DNA of 64,000 bases from Trichaptum fuscoviolaceum. Its lineage: Eukaryota; Basidiomycota; Agaricomycetes; Hymenochaetales; Trichaptaceae. This document shows, one piece after another, positions 1 to 10,489 of the stretch. The stretch is from positions 1,595,424 through 1,659,423 of the forward strand of contig CAJSYZ010000001.1 of the NCBI GenBank assembly GCA_910574455.1, given 5' to 3'. The notes under the pieces were generated by a model. The model was not told where the DNA came from. It ran no database searches and worked only from the letters and a program-made list of their open reading frames with translations. Every line of letters begins with the position of its first letter. Position 1 is the first letter of the stretch. The translations under genes were made by a program, and so were the position numbers.

Positions 1-790
1 AAACCAGGCTGCAGAACAATCATAATAGCCAATAAATTTGCGGGATTTATGAGAAAACGTGATCAAGTTCAGGGCCGGCACCTCCAGTTGCATCAACTAC
101 GGACGTAAAACCCACTCACTTGGACCTTACTTCTACCACCTTCGGTTAACCTCCTCGATTATCTTAGTTCGTTGCTGCTTAGCCTGCTGTTCTGCTGAAC
201 AAATGTCATCATCAGGTGGCAATATGATGTTCTTCTTGCTTTCTGGGTTGGATTTTATCGAAATCGCGGGTTGTTGACAAGCAATTCGGTATTGTCAGGT
301 ACATGAATTCCGCAAAATCAACCTCTATCTTCGACATTCACAAGCATCGGTCGAGACGAGTCAGCCCGATTATTGATAACGACCTGGGATGGTCGCTATC
401 GCCTCACCGGCTATCTCGCAACCGGTAGCTCTTGTCAAGTTTGCCGGTTCAGCTATCCGACTTACCATAACCGGCACCAAAACGCCTCGGGCGTCCGCAC
501 ATCGAACCCCGAGCTTACAGAAAATTTGTCGCTATCACCGGCTCAAGTGCAGACATAGCCGGATCTACATGCTTCTCTAGACAATGAAGATGGCGTATAT
601 AAGGAAGCGGATGAAGCGAGTTGTGAAGAGACATCAACTCCCAAGGCCTTCGTCGACGCCGTACCTAACGCTCCGGAGGATATCTGCGCCTTCACTCGAC
701 TCGTCTACCTTCTTCTATCGCCCAAGGAAATAGCTCTATCCTCTACTCTAGTATCTTCCAAACATATACTCGTTTTCCAGTGGAAGTACC
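1..790. other. Left-edge region and upstream region of the first gene
   Basis: No convincing coding sequence. The short ORFs here have no recognisable domain and no consistent splice structure. CCGGY-type motifs recur between about 405 and 560, and a TATA box follows at 596-603. The stretch is best read as upstream regulatory DNA of the gene starting at 791. Confidence 0.5.
596..603 (+). promoter_or_regulatory. TATA box (TATATAAG)
   Basis: TATATAAG lies about 195 bp before the start codon at 791, in a stretch without coding potential. A pyrimidine-rich leader follows, as is common at fungal transcription starts. The assignment is positional inference. Confidence 0.5.
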
Positions 791-1241
791 ATGGATACTG
801 TTTACGGACACCTCTATTCCACTCCGTCTTCGAGCAGCTCATCGATAGGGCTGGGTCTTGGCCCTGATGGTCTTCAACAAGCACACACATGCCGCTGGGT
901 CCCTGACGGCTCCCTCAGCAAGACGACCGGAAAAATGAGTCTGGTTCGGCGGATACGTGAAAGTTTGAGGAGCGGTTCACTTGAACGGCTTGATAAAAGG
1001 TACGCTAAATTTGTAACTCTGTGGCCACTTCTTTTACTTATCTAAGTCTTGTATCGCTAGTGAAAACATCTATGGCTTCACCAGTAACCTTCAAGGGGAT
1101 GTAAACGACGTGTCTCGAGGTAACTCGATGTACGCGCTTTCTCATATCGACTCGGGAAGAACGCTGGACGAGGCCGTTTCTCGATCTTCATCTACCGCTA
1201 CCGTGCCTTTATACGGAAGAGTTTCTACGAGTTCATTATAA
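791..1241 (+). CDS. Small serine-rich protein of unknown function
   Basis: Two exons, 791-999 and 1061-1241, joined across a 61-bp GT-AG intron (1000-1060), give a 129-residue protein. The splice keeps the frame and removes an early stop. I do not recognise a family. The N-terminal part has a serine run (residues about 12-19) and a basic arginine/lysine segment (MSLVRRIRESLRSG). The C-terminal half is polar and rich in serine and glycine. There is no signal peptide or membrane segment. A TATA box about 195 bp upstream and a clean splice site support a real gene. It is transcribed toward the phospholipase D-like gene, 285 bp away. Function cannot be inferred. Confidence 0.55.
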
Positions 1242-1526
1242 CATTTTATCTCAGGGGTTTACAGTATGAGGTTCGACATGCATTTGATTGTATATTTTGT
1301 ATTATTTTATGGTGTTCTATATTTAGATTAATATACTAGACTTCGCATGTGCTATAAATACCGTCTATGACGACTATACCAGACATCATCATCATCGCTT
1401 TGAGTCCCAAGTGCTGCGCCTCATATTAGTATAAGACAACACAGGAATCCCAATGGCTCCATTCGCAAATACCCTTTCTATTTCCCTAACACATCCATAC
1501 CCACATACATCCTCGAAGGCACCGCG

Positions 1527-4333
1527 ATGCCATCTGACAACGTTATACGACTGTGCGCGACAGAGGAGACGATAGCAAACGAGCTTGCCAAAGACCCGGC
1601 CGTGGCTGTCTCAAAAGTCGTCGAGAAGCTCCATAAACATCTGAAATCCATCTCTTCAAAGGCAGAGAAGAAGATTGACTCTGACAATGAGAGCGATCGG
1701 TTAGAGAGGGCAGCGAAATGTGGCAGGTTTCCGAATAAACCTTCGGATTTGTTCCTGAAGGTATGCTTTGGCAACCCATTTGCTTATCGGAACATACTGA
1801 TTGAGTGACTGCATAGATCTATGCTGATGTATTAGAAACTCTGGATGAGAACCCACTGGCAGACTTGTGCGCACCGTCCTTGGTCGCTTCTTCGGGGACA
1901 ATCCCGTTGTCAATTGTTTCTGTCATCCCAGACATCATGCGCCACTATGCAGACCTCATAGCGAACGCAAAGCACGAGGTATTCATTGCGACAAACTACT
2001 GGGAGGACTCGCACTCTGCGCGACTCGTCACCGACTCGCTACGCGAATTGTCGAAGCGCTGTGAAGGCAAGGACCCTGTAATCGTCAAGCTTATGTATGA
2101 TAGAGGTACACCAGCACAAGTCGTGAAGAACCATGCCGCCGTAGAGCCGGACGCTTGGGAGAAGGTTGGACTGCCCAGTAGGGACGAAATCAAGAATATC
2201 TCACTGCAAGTTGTGAACTACCATCGTCCCGTTCTGGGGACGTTTCACGCGAAATACCTCATTGTGGACAGGAAAGTCGCATGCCTGAACAGTAACAACA
2301 TTCAGGACCGGCCCAATGTTGAGATGATGATCCATCTTGAAGGTCCTATCGTGGATAGCTTTTACGACATGGCCCTTTTCTCGTGGTCGAACGCTTTAGA
2401 TCCGCAACTGCCGTTGTTGAAGAACCCATTGATTCAGAGAAATGACTACACATTTGGTCATGATAACGAGCACCTGAAATGTGAGCTTCTTCCAGCCTCC
2501 ACTCGAGACTGAACACTCACCCGGTACCTTCCAAACAGATATTGATACTGAGTTCACCAGCAAGGCCTCGCGCGCCTTGCTCGCAAAACAGCAAGAAGCC
2601 ACTAAAGGCGAGGCGGAAGAAGCTGGAGGACACAAGGGCATATCAAAGAAAGCCAATGACCCGAAAGACAATGACAGCTTCGGCAGGGATCCTCTTATTG
2701 GCGAACACCCTGCCATGACCGTACCCAGTGCGGAAGAATCGGCCAAACACCGCCAGGATGGGAACGTCGGGCGCGAAAATGCTGTCAATTCATCCCAGCC
2801 CGCTTCGTCTGGAGGTGTGGATGTAGGGCAAGGGAGCGGAGACAAATCACTCCCCTCCTTGCCTGGTGGACCTCTCCAGGACGAGAATTACCAACAGAAT
2901 GGAGGTGGGGACGACGCTCAGCAGGTATACAGCCACACGAACCAGACAGAAACCCAGAACGCTAACAAGCAAGGGGGGAAGGCCGTGCATGAACCCGAGG
3001 TGCTCCTGGATGAGGAGAAACCAAACCTAAGTCGTGTCGAGCTCATCACCGCGCACCTTAACGCACAGAATATCTCCATGAAGGGCACGGCGACCGACGA
3101 TGATAGCATGAACGAGTTCAGACCGCACATATTACACGCTCCGCATGGCCCCGTGCCGATTGCTATGGTCAATCGCATGCCGAAAGGAAGTAAGTTCATA
3201 AATCAATTTGAATATGTAACCCCCCCTTTTTTTCTATTGTCCTTACTTCGAACTTTGTTCACGGATTAATGCTCGAACTTACACAGCACCGGGTCATGAT
3301 GGCATCGACACTGTTCCTCAGAATGTTGCTTGGCTGAGTGCTTTCCAGAACGCCCAAAAATCGGTTTTCATGTGAGAGAAACGTATCCTATTCTGATTGT
3401 TGTTTCATCACTGAACACGATGTCCATTTTACAAGCCAATCACCTACATTTAACGCATCTCCTGTTATCCCTGCGACGCTTGACGCTTGCAAGCGTGGCG
3501 TTGAAGTAACTCTCTATCTAGATCTCGGTAATGTCCACTTCTTTCTCACTCATATTGTGCGATTAATCACCTTTCCTTGCCAGGCTTCAATGACCTTGGG
3601 GAGATGATCCCCTTCCAAGGCGGGACAAATGAGCAGGTCATCCACAACATGTATGTCCAGCTCAACAAGGAGGGCAAGCAGGACAATCTCAAAGTCTACT
3701 GGTATACGGCGAAAGACCAGAACGAGCCCACAAGTGCCGCCAAGAAGGCTCGCAATTGTCACGGTGAGTCTCGTTGCTATAGAATATATCCTAGTGTGCG
3801 CTTTTCGCATCCGAGACACGCCGCACTGGGGCATTCTATTTTTTTTTTCCGTTTGGGACGGCGTTCTGACCAGACATTCTAATTTATATCTTCCATGACT
3901 GCGCAACTATGTTCCCGCCCATACCCGATGTCAATGCGTCAACGGCGACCAACGTAATCTATACAATTACTATTTTTCGGGGCGGCGTGAATTAATGTGC
4001 AACCGGATTCGGCCGCCATCAGTCAAGTTCATGGCTGTCGATGACCAAATCGCAATCTTGGGCAATGGAAACCAGGATACCCAGTCGTGGTTCCATTCGC
4101 AGGAAGTGAACGTACTCGTTGACTCGCCGCAGCTGGTAAACGAGTGGATCAAGGGTATCGACGCGAACCAGAATACTCACAAGTTCGGCCTTGTGAGCAG
4201 GGAGGACGGTGTCTGGCGTGCGCCGGATGGCCGGGTTGTCGAATCCAGTGGGACGAAGACAACGGGTCTCTTGGGCGGCCTAAAGGGCCTTTCGGGCGCG
4301 ATCAAGCGTGTGAGGGGGACAGGTGGCTTTTGA
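1527..4333 (+). CDS. Phospholipase D-like phosphodiesterase with two HKD motifs
   Basis: Seven exons (1527-1760, 1817-2480, 2539-3189, 3287-3371, 3436-3527, 3584-3763, 4023-4333) give 738 residues. The first HKD motif is HAKYLIVD (H-x-K-x4-D) near residue 220. The second is HVKFMAVDD near residue 640, followed by a typical GNGNQDTQSW. Two HKD halves form one active site in the PLD superfamily, which cleaves phosphodiesters through a phosphohistidine intermediate. The halves are separated by a long hydrophilic linker (exon 3) rich in Glu, Gly, Asn and Gln that looks disordered. There is no signal peptide and there are no obvious PX or PH domains, so it is not the Spo14-type enzyme. The second His codon falls at a splice junction after a 259-bp intron. 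Substrate (phospholipid, cardiolipin or nucleic acid) is unknown. Confidence 0.85.
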
Positions 4334-5862
4334 TGGCATTGTGGCGGACAAAGTGTTTCGTTATTTCTGTGTATGTTTTATGTATGCTAGCTAGCGTTGT
4401 ATTGTGTAATAGTGCCTGACACTATATTCGTTCTGAACCCCCTTTCTCTTGTGTATAATGTATGTAGCATCTTGAATACTACTGTGGCTGATTAGTTTGC
4501 ATGTAATTCGTATCTTCATGACTAAGTTTATTTGGTCAAAGAGATGGGGGAGGGGAGAAGAGGGGAAAGGGTTTATTGCTCAGACGAAAGGGCTTATGAA
4601 CGTCGATACAGTAATGGACTATGGAGAAAAGAGTTACAGAAAGAAATAAGATGCCGGAAGCTTTATAAGCTGCGCGTGGAACGTATGAAATAGAATTTAT
4701 ATTGAAGTACATATATAACGGCAAGACTACATAGTAACCACAGCCTGAGCACATCTGAAGGTCGGGCTGACGATATCGAATAAAAACGTGGCGTATTGAT
4801 TTCCACTCAAGTCTTCCACAGAACTATCAGACGGGAACGAGTCCTAATTTTCCTGGAGCCTTTAAGGTTCGCCATGAGCCAGGTCCCTCTTTTTCTGTAG
4901 ACATACAGTCTTCAATAAACCAACGGTAGCCTCCCTGCGAGGCTGGTGGTATACTCTGTAGGCGCGGTGATACCTCGGAATTTTCGCTGGTGACTTCAAT
5001 GCAAGTGAATAGGAGGTTGATAAGTTGTTCTGCTAGTATTAGCCGTACGTTAGTTTGCTTCATATCAGAGGGAAGAAAGGGGGAAAGGTTTCTGTCTTTA
5101 GAGATATTGCTTTAAAACTCAACAACTTCGGCTTCTCGGCACCTCAGAGTCGGTCGGCTCAGGCTCACACTGGCAGATAACCTCTGCTCTCTGTTTCTCC
5201 AACATCAGGGTTGATTCTCATGAACTCATTGGAGATTGCCTTCTATTGAGTCTTACTGTGCGATCCTTCGCGTAAGTTATTTGGCGAAGAAATGTTTTCT
5301 TTTGTGGCGCCGCATTCAGTTCGGAAGCATTCAAGAAAGGATGTCTGTTATGGCAATCGTTACTGCTGACCTCCGATCATCTTAACACAGCTAAGGGCAA
5401 CGGATGACGACGAACTCAAGAAAGGGTGCCGATGTAGATGATGTTTCGCCTCAATTTACGGCGCCGGGCTCACATAAATTGAATTGACGATTTAACCGAC
5501 TTCAAGTTTTTCCACGATAACCCAAGCAAAGTATTCGACCAGAAGCGCTCGACTGAAGTATTTTACTTCCTCTCTGCCATGCCGTCCCCGTTCCTTTCTC
5601 TAGCTCTTTCTCAGTTACTCGCGGCATAGGACGCCAGCTGTCGCTACTACTTTCCTCCGCACACATGTCGCTTGGTCTTGATTCTGGACCACGGAGGATC
5701 ATAGTGCATAATTGGACGGGGTTTGATTGCTGCTAGGTGAGTTTTCTTTGGCTTCTGAGCCCTTTTTGCGATGGTTCTGACGACAAGAAGACGGTCTTTA
5801 CCTCCTGAGCAGATTCTTCCACACCATTCCCACCGTATCCTCGTTTAAGCCGGTCTTTCCGG
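4334..5862. other. 1.5-kb intergenic region
   Basis: It holds the 3' flank of the phospholipase D-like gene and the upstream region of the seven-helix gene. The only notable ORF is a 78-codon ATG ORF on the minus strand (5063-4830). It has no recognisable domain, and I could not extend it by splicing, so I leave it uncalled. No RNA gene or transposon seen. Confidence 0.4.
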
Positions 5863-7629
5863 ATGTCTATGACCTCAGACGATGCGGTCGCGCATCCGGA
5901 AGCTATACTCGGTCCCCGTTTGGGCACGGCGTACTGCCTTGGACTCGAGACAGGCATAATCTTGAATCTATTCTACAGGTTTTGGAAAGATTCGTCCAAC
6001 ACAAGTAAATGGATTCGGCTCGTAGTGCTTCTCGAAACAGTATTTGCGGTGTACGCTTTCTCCTCCATATAGCTAACTAATTCCTACTGATTTGCGTTGT
6101 TCTAGGGTGCAGACGGCTCTGGCGTACTATGCTGTCTACTTCTTCCTTGTATCGCATTTTGGAGATTGGGTGTGTGTTGACATTAGACTGCGAGTAAACA
6201 ATCCAAGATCTGAAATCTGTTCTGCCCAGGATGCCGCAATGAAAATGCGTTGGACAGGCAAACTTCTGAACATACTTGTCAGTCCGCGCAGTCGGTTTCT
6301 TATCAGTCTAACGAGTCTAAATATTTCAGTAGAACTTGCTTTTAGCGGGCATAGCGAAAGCTGTGTTCATTTGTCGATGTTGGACTGTAAGCAAATACTT
6401 TCAGAACTTCGCACATCAGCAACTGAAACTTATTAGGTCTCAGCTCGAAAGCTTTATACACTTGTATGCCAACCTTTGACTGAGAAGCATTCGAAATATA
6501 TCCTGACCCAGGTGACAGTTAATCCTTGCTGTACTGTTCTTCACCAATGAAGTACTCGGCCTATACTTTGTAATCCGGTCTTTTCGCACTCAGACAAGTA
6601 TAGAACCGAGCGATTTCAATACACAAACTACCGTCACATACGCTAGACATATTGCTGTACGTGTACCTCCTTTGCTCTCGCGGAGATATACTAACATTGT
6701 GTTGTAGCACCAACCCCTTTGTGAGTGATCTCGTTTTGCGTTTGGCACACCTACCCATGACTGCCTGCAGATACTACACAATTGGTTCTCGCTGCCGGTT
6801 TGTGACCACCTCTGTCTCATTATATTCAACGCTGACGGGTACAAACAGCCCTAAATGTTATCATTGTTTTTATCTGTTCGTGCCGTGATTTGCAATGCTT
6901 TCTTACTTACCGAAAGTCATTCCTAGTGTTATCGACTACGCCTCGCACCCGCTTTCGAATCCAACTTCGTTATCCAATTACAGTATGTCGTTTATTGTCT
7001 TTCCTATGTATGCATTGGCTCAATTTACGCGATTAGTCTTTGTATCGAGTCATTCTCCTGTTCTGGGAGGTCCTCGTCTTTCCAGCAATCTTTACATTCA
7101 TCGCATTGATCTTATACCTGGTCCTCATCTCTGAGAGCTTTTGGTCTGATTTATTCCAAAACACAGCAGGACAAATTTACGTCTTCTCCCTATTTGCATA
7201 CTTGTAAGCCAGAGTTATTTACTGGCGCACTCGAATGACTCTCACGGACACTTCATTGTAGTGCCAGTGCACAAGTCCGACGAGGGAGAACTAACGCAAG
7301 CGACAACATGTCAGGAGGCGAGGACGTGAGTTGGCGAAGGGGAAGTAACTTTGGTAGCGGCGAGGTAAGGAAATTATCACGTCAGAACTATTGTCGCCGT
7401 GCTCATAAGGAACAACATACGTGCATTCTAGGATGGTTTTGATGGTTTTGAGGTTGCTGGGCGCTCTCGTGGTTCTGATTATGAGCTCGAGCCATTCGAA
7501 CAAGCACCTGCTAGCGTGCAGTTCGACGAAGACTTCGCTTCTCGTGGCCCCTTGTCCCTAAGCATTCCGGAAAGGGCTAGAGTACGCCCATATCATCCAG
7601 AAGGCGATGGACCGTTAACACCGATATAG
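5863..7629 (+). CDS. Seven-helix integral membrane protein, DUF6534-like
   Basis: Eleven small exons (5863-6050, 6106-6169, 6230-6277, 6333-6386, 6437-6463, 6519-6656, 6771-6801, 6849-6982, 7037-7203, 7262-7364, 7432-7629) join in frame into 383 residues. Seven hydrophobic helices can be read, including LGTAYCLGLETGIILNLFY, LLILAVLFFTNEVLGLYFV, VSLNVIIVFICSC and VLVFPAIFTFIALILY. A polar cytosolic-type tail of about 100 residues follows, rich in Gly, Ser, Asp and Glu. The topology, a GPxLG motif in helix 1 and a basic stretch after helix 7 resemble the DUF6534 family, which is expanded in mushroom-forming fungi and has no established function. One intron (6657-6770, 114 bp) is longer than the rest and could hide a tiny exon. 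A receptor-like role is only a topological guess. Confidence 0.7.
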
Positions 7630-8460
7630 CCAGTCGTCTGGAAGGTTGCTTTTGACCCTTTCTTGTTACTTCTTCGATCGCATTTGCCAGACAACACACA
7701 ATGAAAGTCACCGCTCCTGTCACATTCTGTATTAGTAGTACTGTGAGTATTCGACATTTCTATTCCGTATTGGGCTATGAGTCTCATTCTCTGTACACAG
7801 ATAGATGACTCTACGCATATATCTCTCGTTCACATTTGAAGTTGTACTGGTCTTCCAGACTATGGATAAGGAATGAAGATGAAGTCCTATCCTCTGTGCC
7901 CATCTCATGTCAAAGTCATGCGGGACTAACTGATGGTGCGCGCGTTTACTACAGAATGGTCTATCCTCGAAGGTTTGGAAAACTGCTCGTTCTTCGTGTG
8001 TCTCCAGTGACGTTCGCCGTATCCTTCGCGTACCTCGCTGGTGGAGGATACCCGCTCAGAAGGCTCTTCAATGCCTGATGTTCATCTTCGCAACGCAACT
8101 AGAGAGGTTCCCAGACCAGCCGATGGCCCGAAAAATTCAGCCGTGTGCCTCCGCGATGGTGGTTATTCGGCCAAATTCTTATTCTGTTGTCAAAGTGGGA
8201 TGGGATGTTATGTCATTATAAATAGCTGGTGCTTCGAAACGTTAATCACTGCACAGCCTCAGTAAAACAGGCGCTATCTTCAAAGTTGGCGTTCGGCGTG
8301 ACGTAATCTCAGGCTACAAGTTGAGCGCCGTTGGGGACTCAGTAGCGTCCGTAATGTAACATCTAGCAGAGCCACATCAACACCTACCCGCAGTCGTCGA
8401 GGTAAGCTCTTGTTCGCTCTCTCGCTCTCATCTGCATCGCCAACAACTGTATGCGTAATT
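7630..8460. other. Intergenic region, no gene seen
   Basis: Short ORFs on both strands lack domains and splice support. The sequence ends in the pyrimidine-rich leader of the C2-domain gene starting at 8461. Nothing else can be supported. Confidence 0.45.
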
Positions 8461-9972
8461 ATGCCAGGAAAGCGAAGTCCATTGAAACCAGCCGTTGCGC
8501 GAATGATAAGTCACATCAATAACACTTACTTCAAAGCCAAGCACGACGTGTCAGACTTGGCCCGACGATTCGCGCAGGAGAACAACGTGCCCGTTGCCAA
8601 GCTGGTAGATGTGTCTATTCAGTTCATTGGAGCGTCAGGGTTGCCGAAGATGGACTTGGTGGGGACAGCGGACCCATATTTCGTGGCAAAATTAGACGAC
8701 AAAATCACATTTGTGTAAGAGAACTCCTTCGTGTAGTCTCGCTATCGACATATCAACTAGCTCTATGCAGGTCAGCGGTACAGCCAAATACCTTGGCTCC
8801 GGTATGGAACGAGGCTTGGAATGTCAAGAACGTGCCGGGGAACGCGGTTTTGAAAGTAGAGGTCTTGGATAAGGACGAGGGATCCATTAACGATGATTAT
8901 ATTGGAAAGTTCGAAACGACCCTATCTCAAGGTCCTAAAGAGGTGGAGATTGTATCAACGCTTCTAAAGAAAGTAAAGGGTACATTCTGGCTGAAAGTAA
9001 GTACCTCAGCGAACTCGAATTTTTAGAATTCATGATCAACTTGTAACCCTGTTTTTAAAGATTTCTACAACTCCTTCAGTAGACCTACCTGGCTCTTCAC
9101 CCCATCTTTATACATTCGATGGCCCAATTCGCTTCTCGCGCCATTACTCACCTACTATCGGACACTTGACGAAGATCGATGACAGCCGCCTGTATTCCAC
9201 CTGGAAGATGCAGATCAAAGGTGTGCCGCTTTTCTTCGAAGACGAATACCAGCACTGGAACACCTCCTACCGTGCGGCGCAGACGATATTTGGAACCGGC
9301 CCGACCTCACTCGCGATTCGATCGTCCATTCAGGCAGGACACCGCTTGCTGTACGCCCGCTCGACCCGCAATGCGTTCGGAATCATTGAGTCCTACACGG
9401 ACATCGTGAACCTGCTGCGAGGCGGGAGGGGTGCCTCCGCACATCGAATTAAACCTGCCGTGTACACGTATGTGATTGCGGAGGGAGACGATACGCTCCG
9501 CTTCTCTGAGACCGGCGCCGCGTTCTTCGTCGACTTCGCGAGTAAGCACGCACTGCACGCTAACTGCGCCACTCGCGTCCGTTACTCAGGTGAGTTCCAC
9601 CCGCGGCCAGTCGGTGGTTGGGAGAACTTCAGCGACGAGACGCCCGATGACCAAGTCGAATGGGAGATCGTGATCGATAATAACTCTGGGACGTACTCGC
9701 CCAACCCTAAGCTCTTACCCAACTTGAAGGGGCTACTGGAGTACAACTTCCCTGGATTGCGGTTCGTTGCTTTGGATTTCAACGACCCGGAGCTGTCACA
9801 AAGCAGAGAAGCGTGCCGGGCTTATGCGTTGAAGAATCGCGGTGTACACCAGGATGAGCTGCAGCCTCATGCGACTGAGGGTGAAGAGACGCTGAAGCAG
9901 CATGCTGGAAGCCACGAGCCTGCCAATGAGCGGACCGAAGAACAACCACCATCAGAGGAGGTAGTGTCTTAA
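8461..9972 (+). CDS. C2-domain protein
   Basis: Three exons (8461-8714, 8771-8996, 9061-9972) give 463 residues. Residues about 50-170 form a C2 domain: it begins LVDVSIQFIGASGLPKMDLV, continues GTADPYFVAKLDD, then APVWNEAWN, then VLDKDEGSINDDYIG. The aspartates expected to bind calcium (in MDLVGTADPY and LDKDE) are present, so calcium-dependent membrane binding is plausible. The remaining 290 residues hold a region without a domain I can name, beginning HLYTFDGPIRFSRHYSP, and an acidic, Glu-rich C-terminus. Many fungal C2 proteins share this layout (one N-terminal C2, long uncharacterised body). The ATG at 8461 was chosen because no in-frame ATG lies upstream in the open stretch. There is no signal peptide, so it is likely cytosolic or peripheral to membranes. 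Confidence 0.8.
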
Positions 9973-10489
9973 CATCGTGATCTAGAAAATCTTATCATTT
10001 ATCCCTATACTTTTCCCCATTTATCTACGTATGCGCCACAGCATGCTACACCTATGCTTATGTTGATACCATAATTTTCGGTATTTATGTATGTATGTAT
10101 CCATTGATATATTGATACAAATTTGTGATACATATAGTTTACTAATGTACATTGTAATTCTGAACATGACCGGTGTTTGTTATTGAACTGTGGCTATGAC
10201 TGACTACCTACTAACTAACTAACCGCGCTCTCAACGACATACAGCAAAATTGTGAAAGGGAATTTATAATGTACAATTCATTTGAGAAGAGATATGAGGA
10301 TGAATGATGCATATGACAACAAAGGAGTTTGGAATATAAGTTGTGATGATTCCGATTGATAGAGTACGGCAGATGTGAGATGAGCATGCAGAGCAGAAGG
10401 GAAGAAATGGAGAATGAAAAGGATAATCTGGGTAGAAAAGTACAAAAAAATAAAAGGAAATAGTGATTTTATCCCGATCTAGTTCCACC
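9973..10489. other. Convergent 3' spacer
   Basis: This AT-rich spacer separates two convergent genes and contains short runs such as TATGTATGTATG. It is presumably the two 3' untranslated regions. No gene is seen. Confidence 0.5.

Noticed and set aside
4827..5063. 78-codon ATG ORF on the minus strand
   Set aside because: No domain, no splice partner, isolated in an intergenic region; too weak to call.
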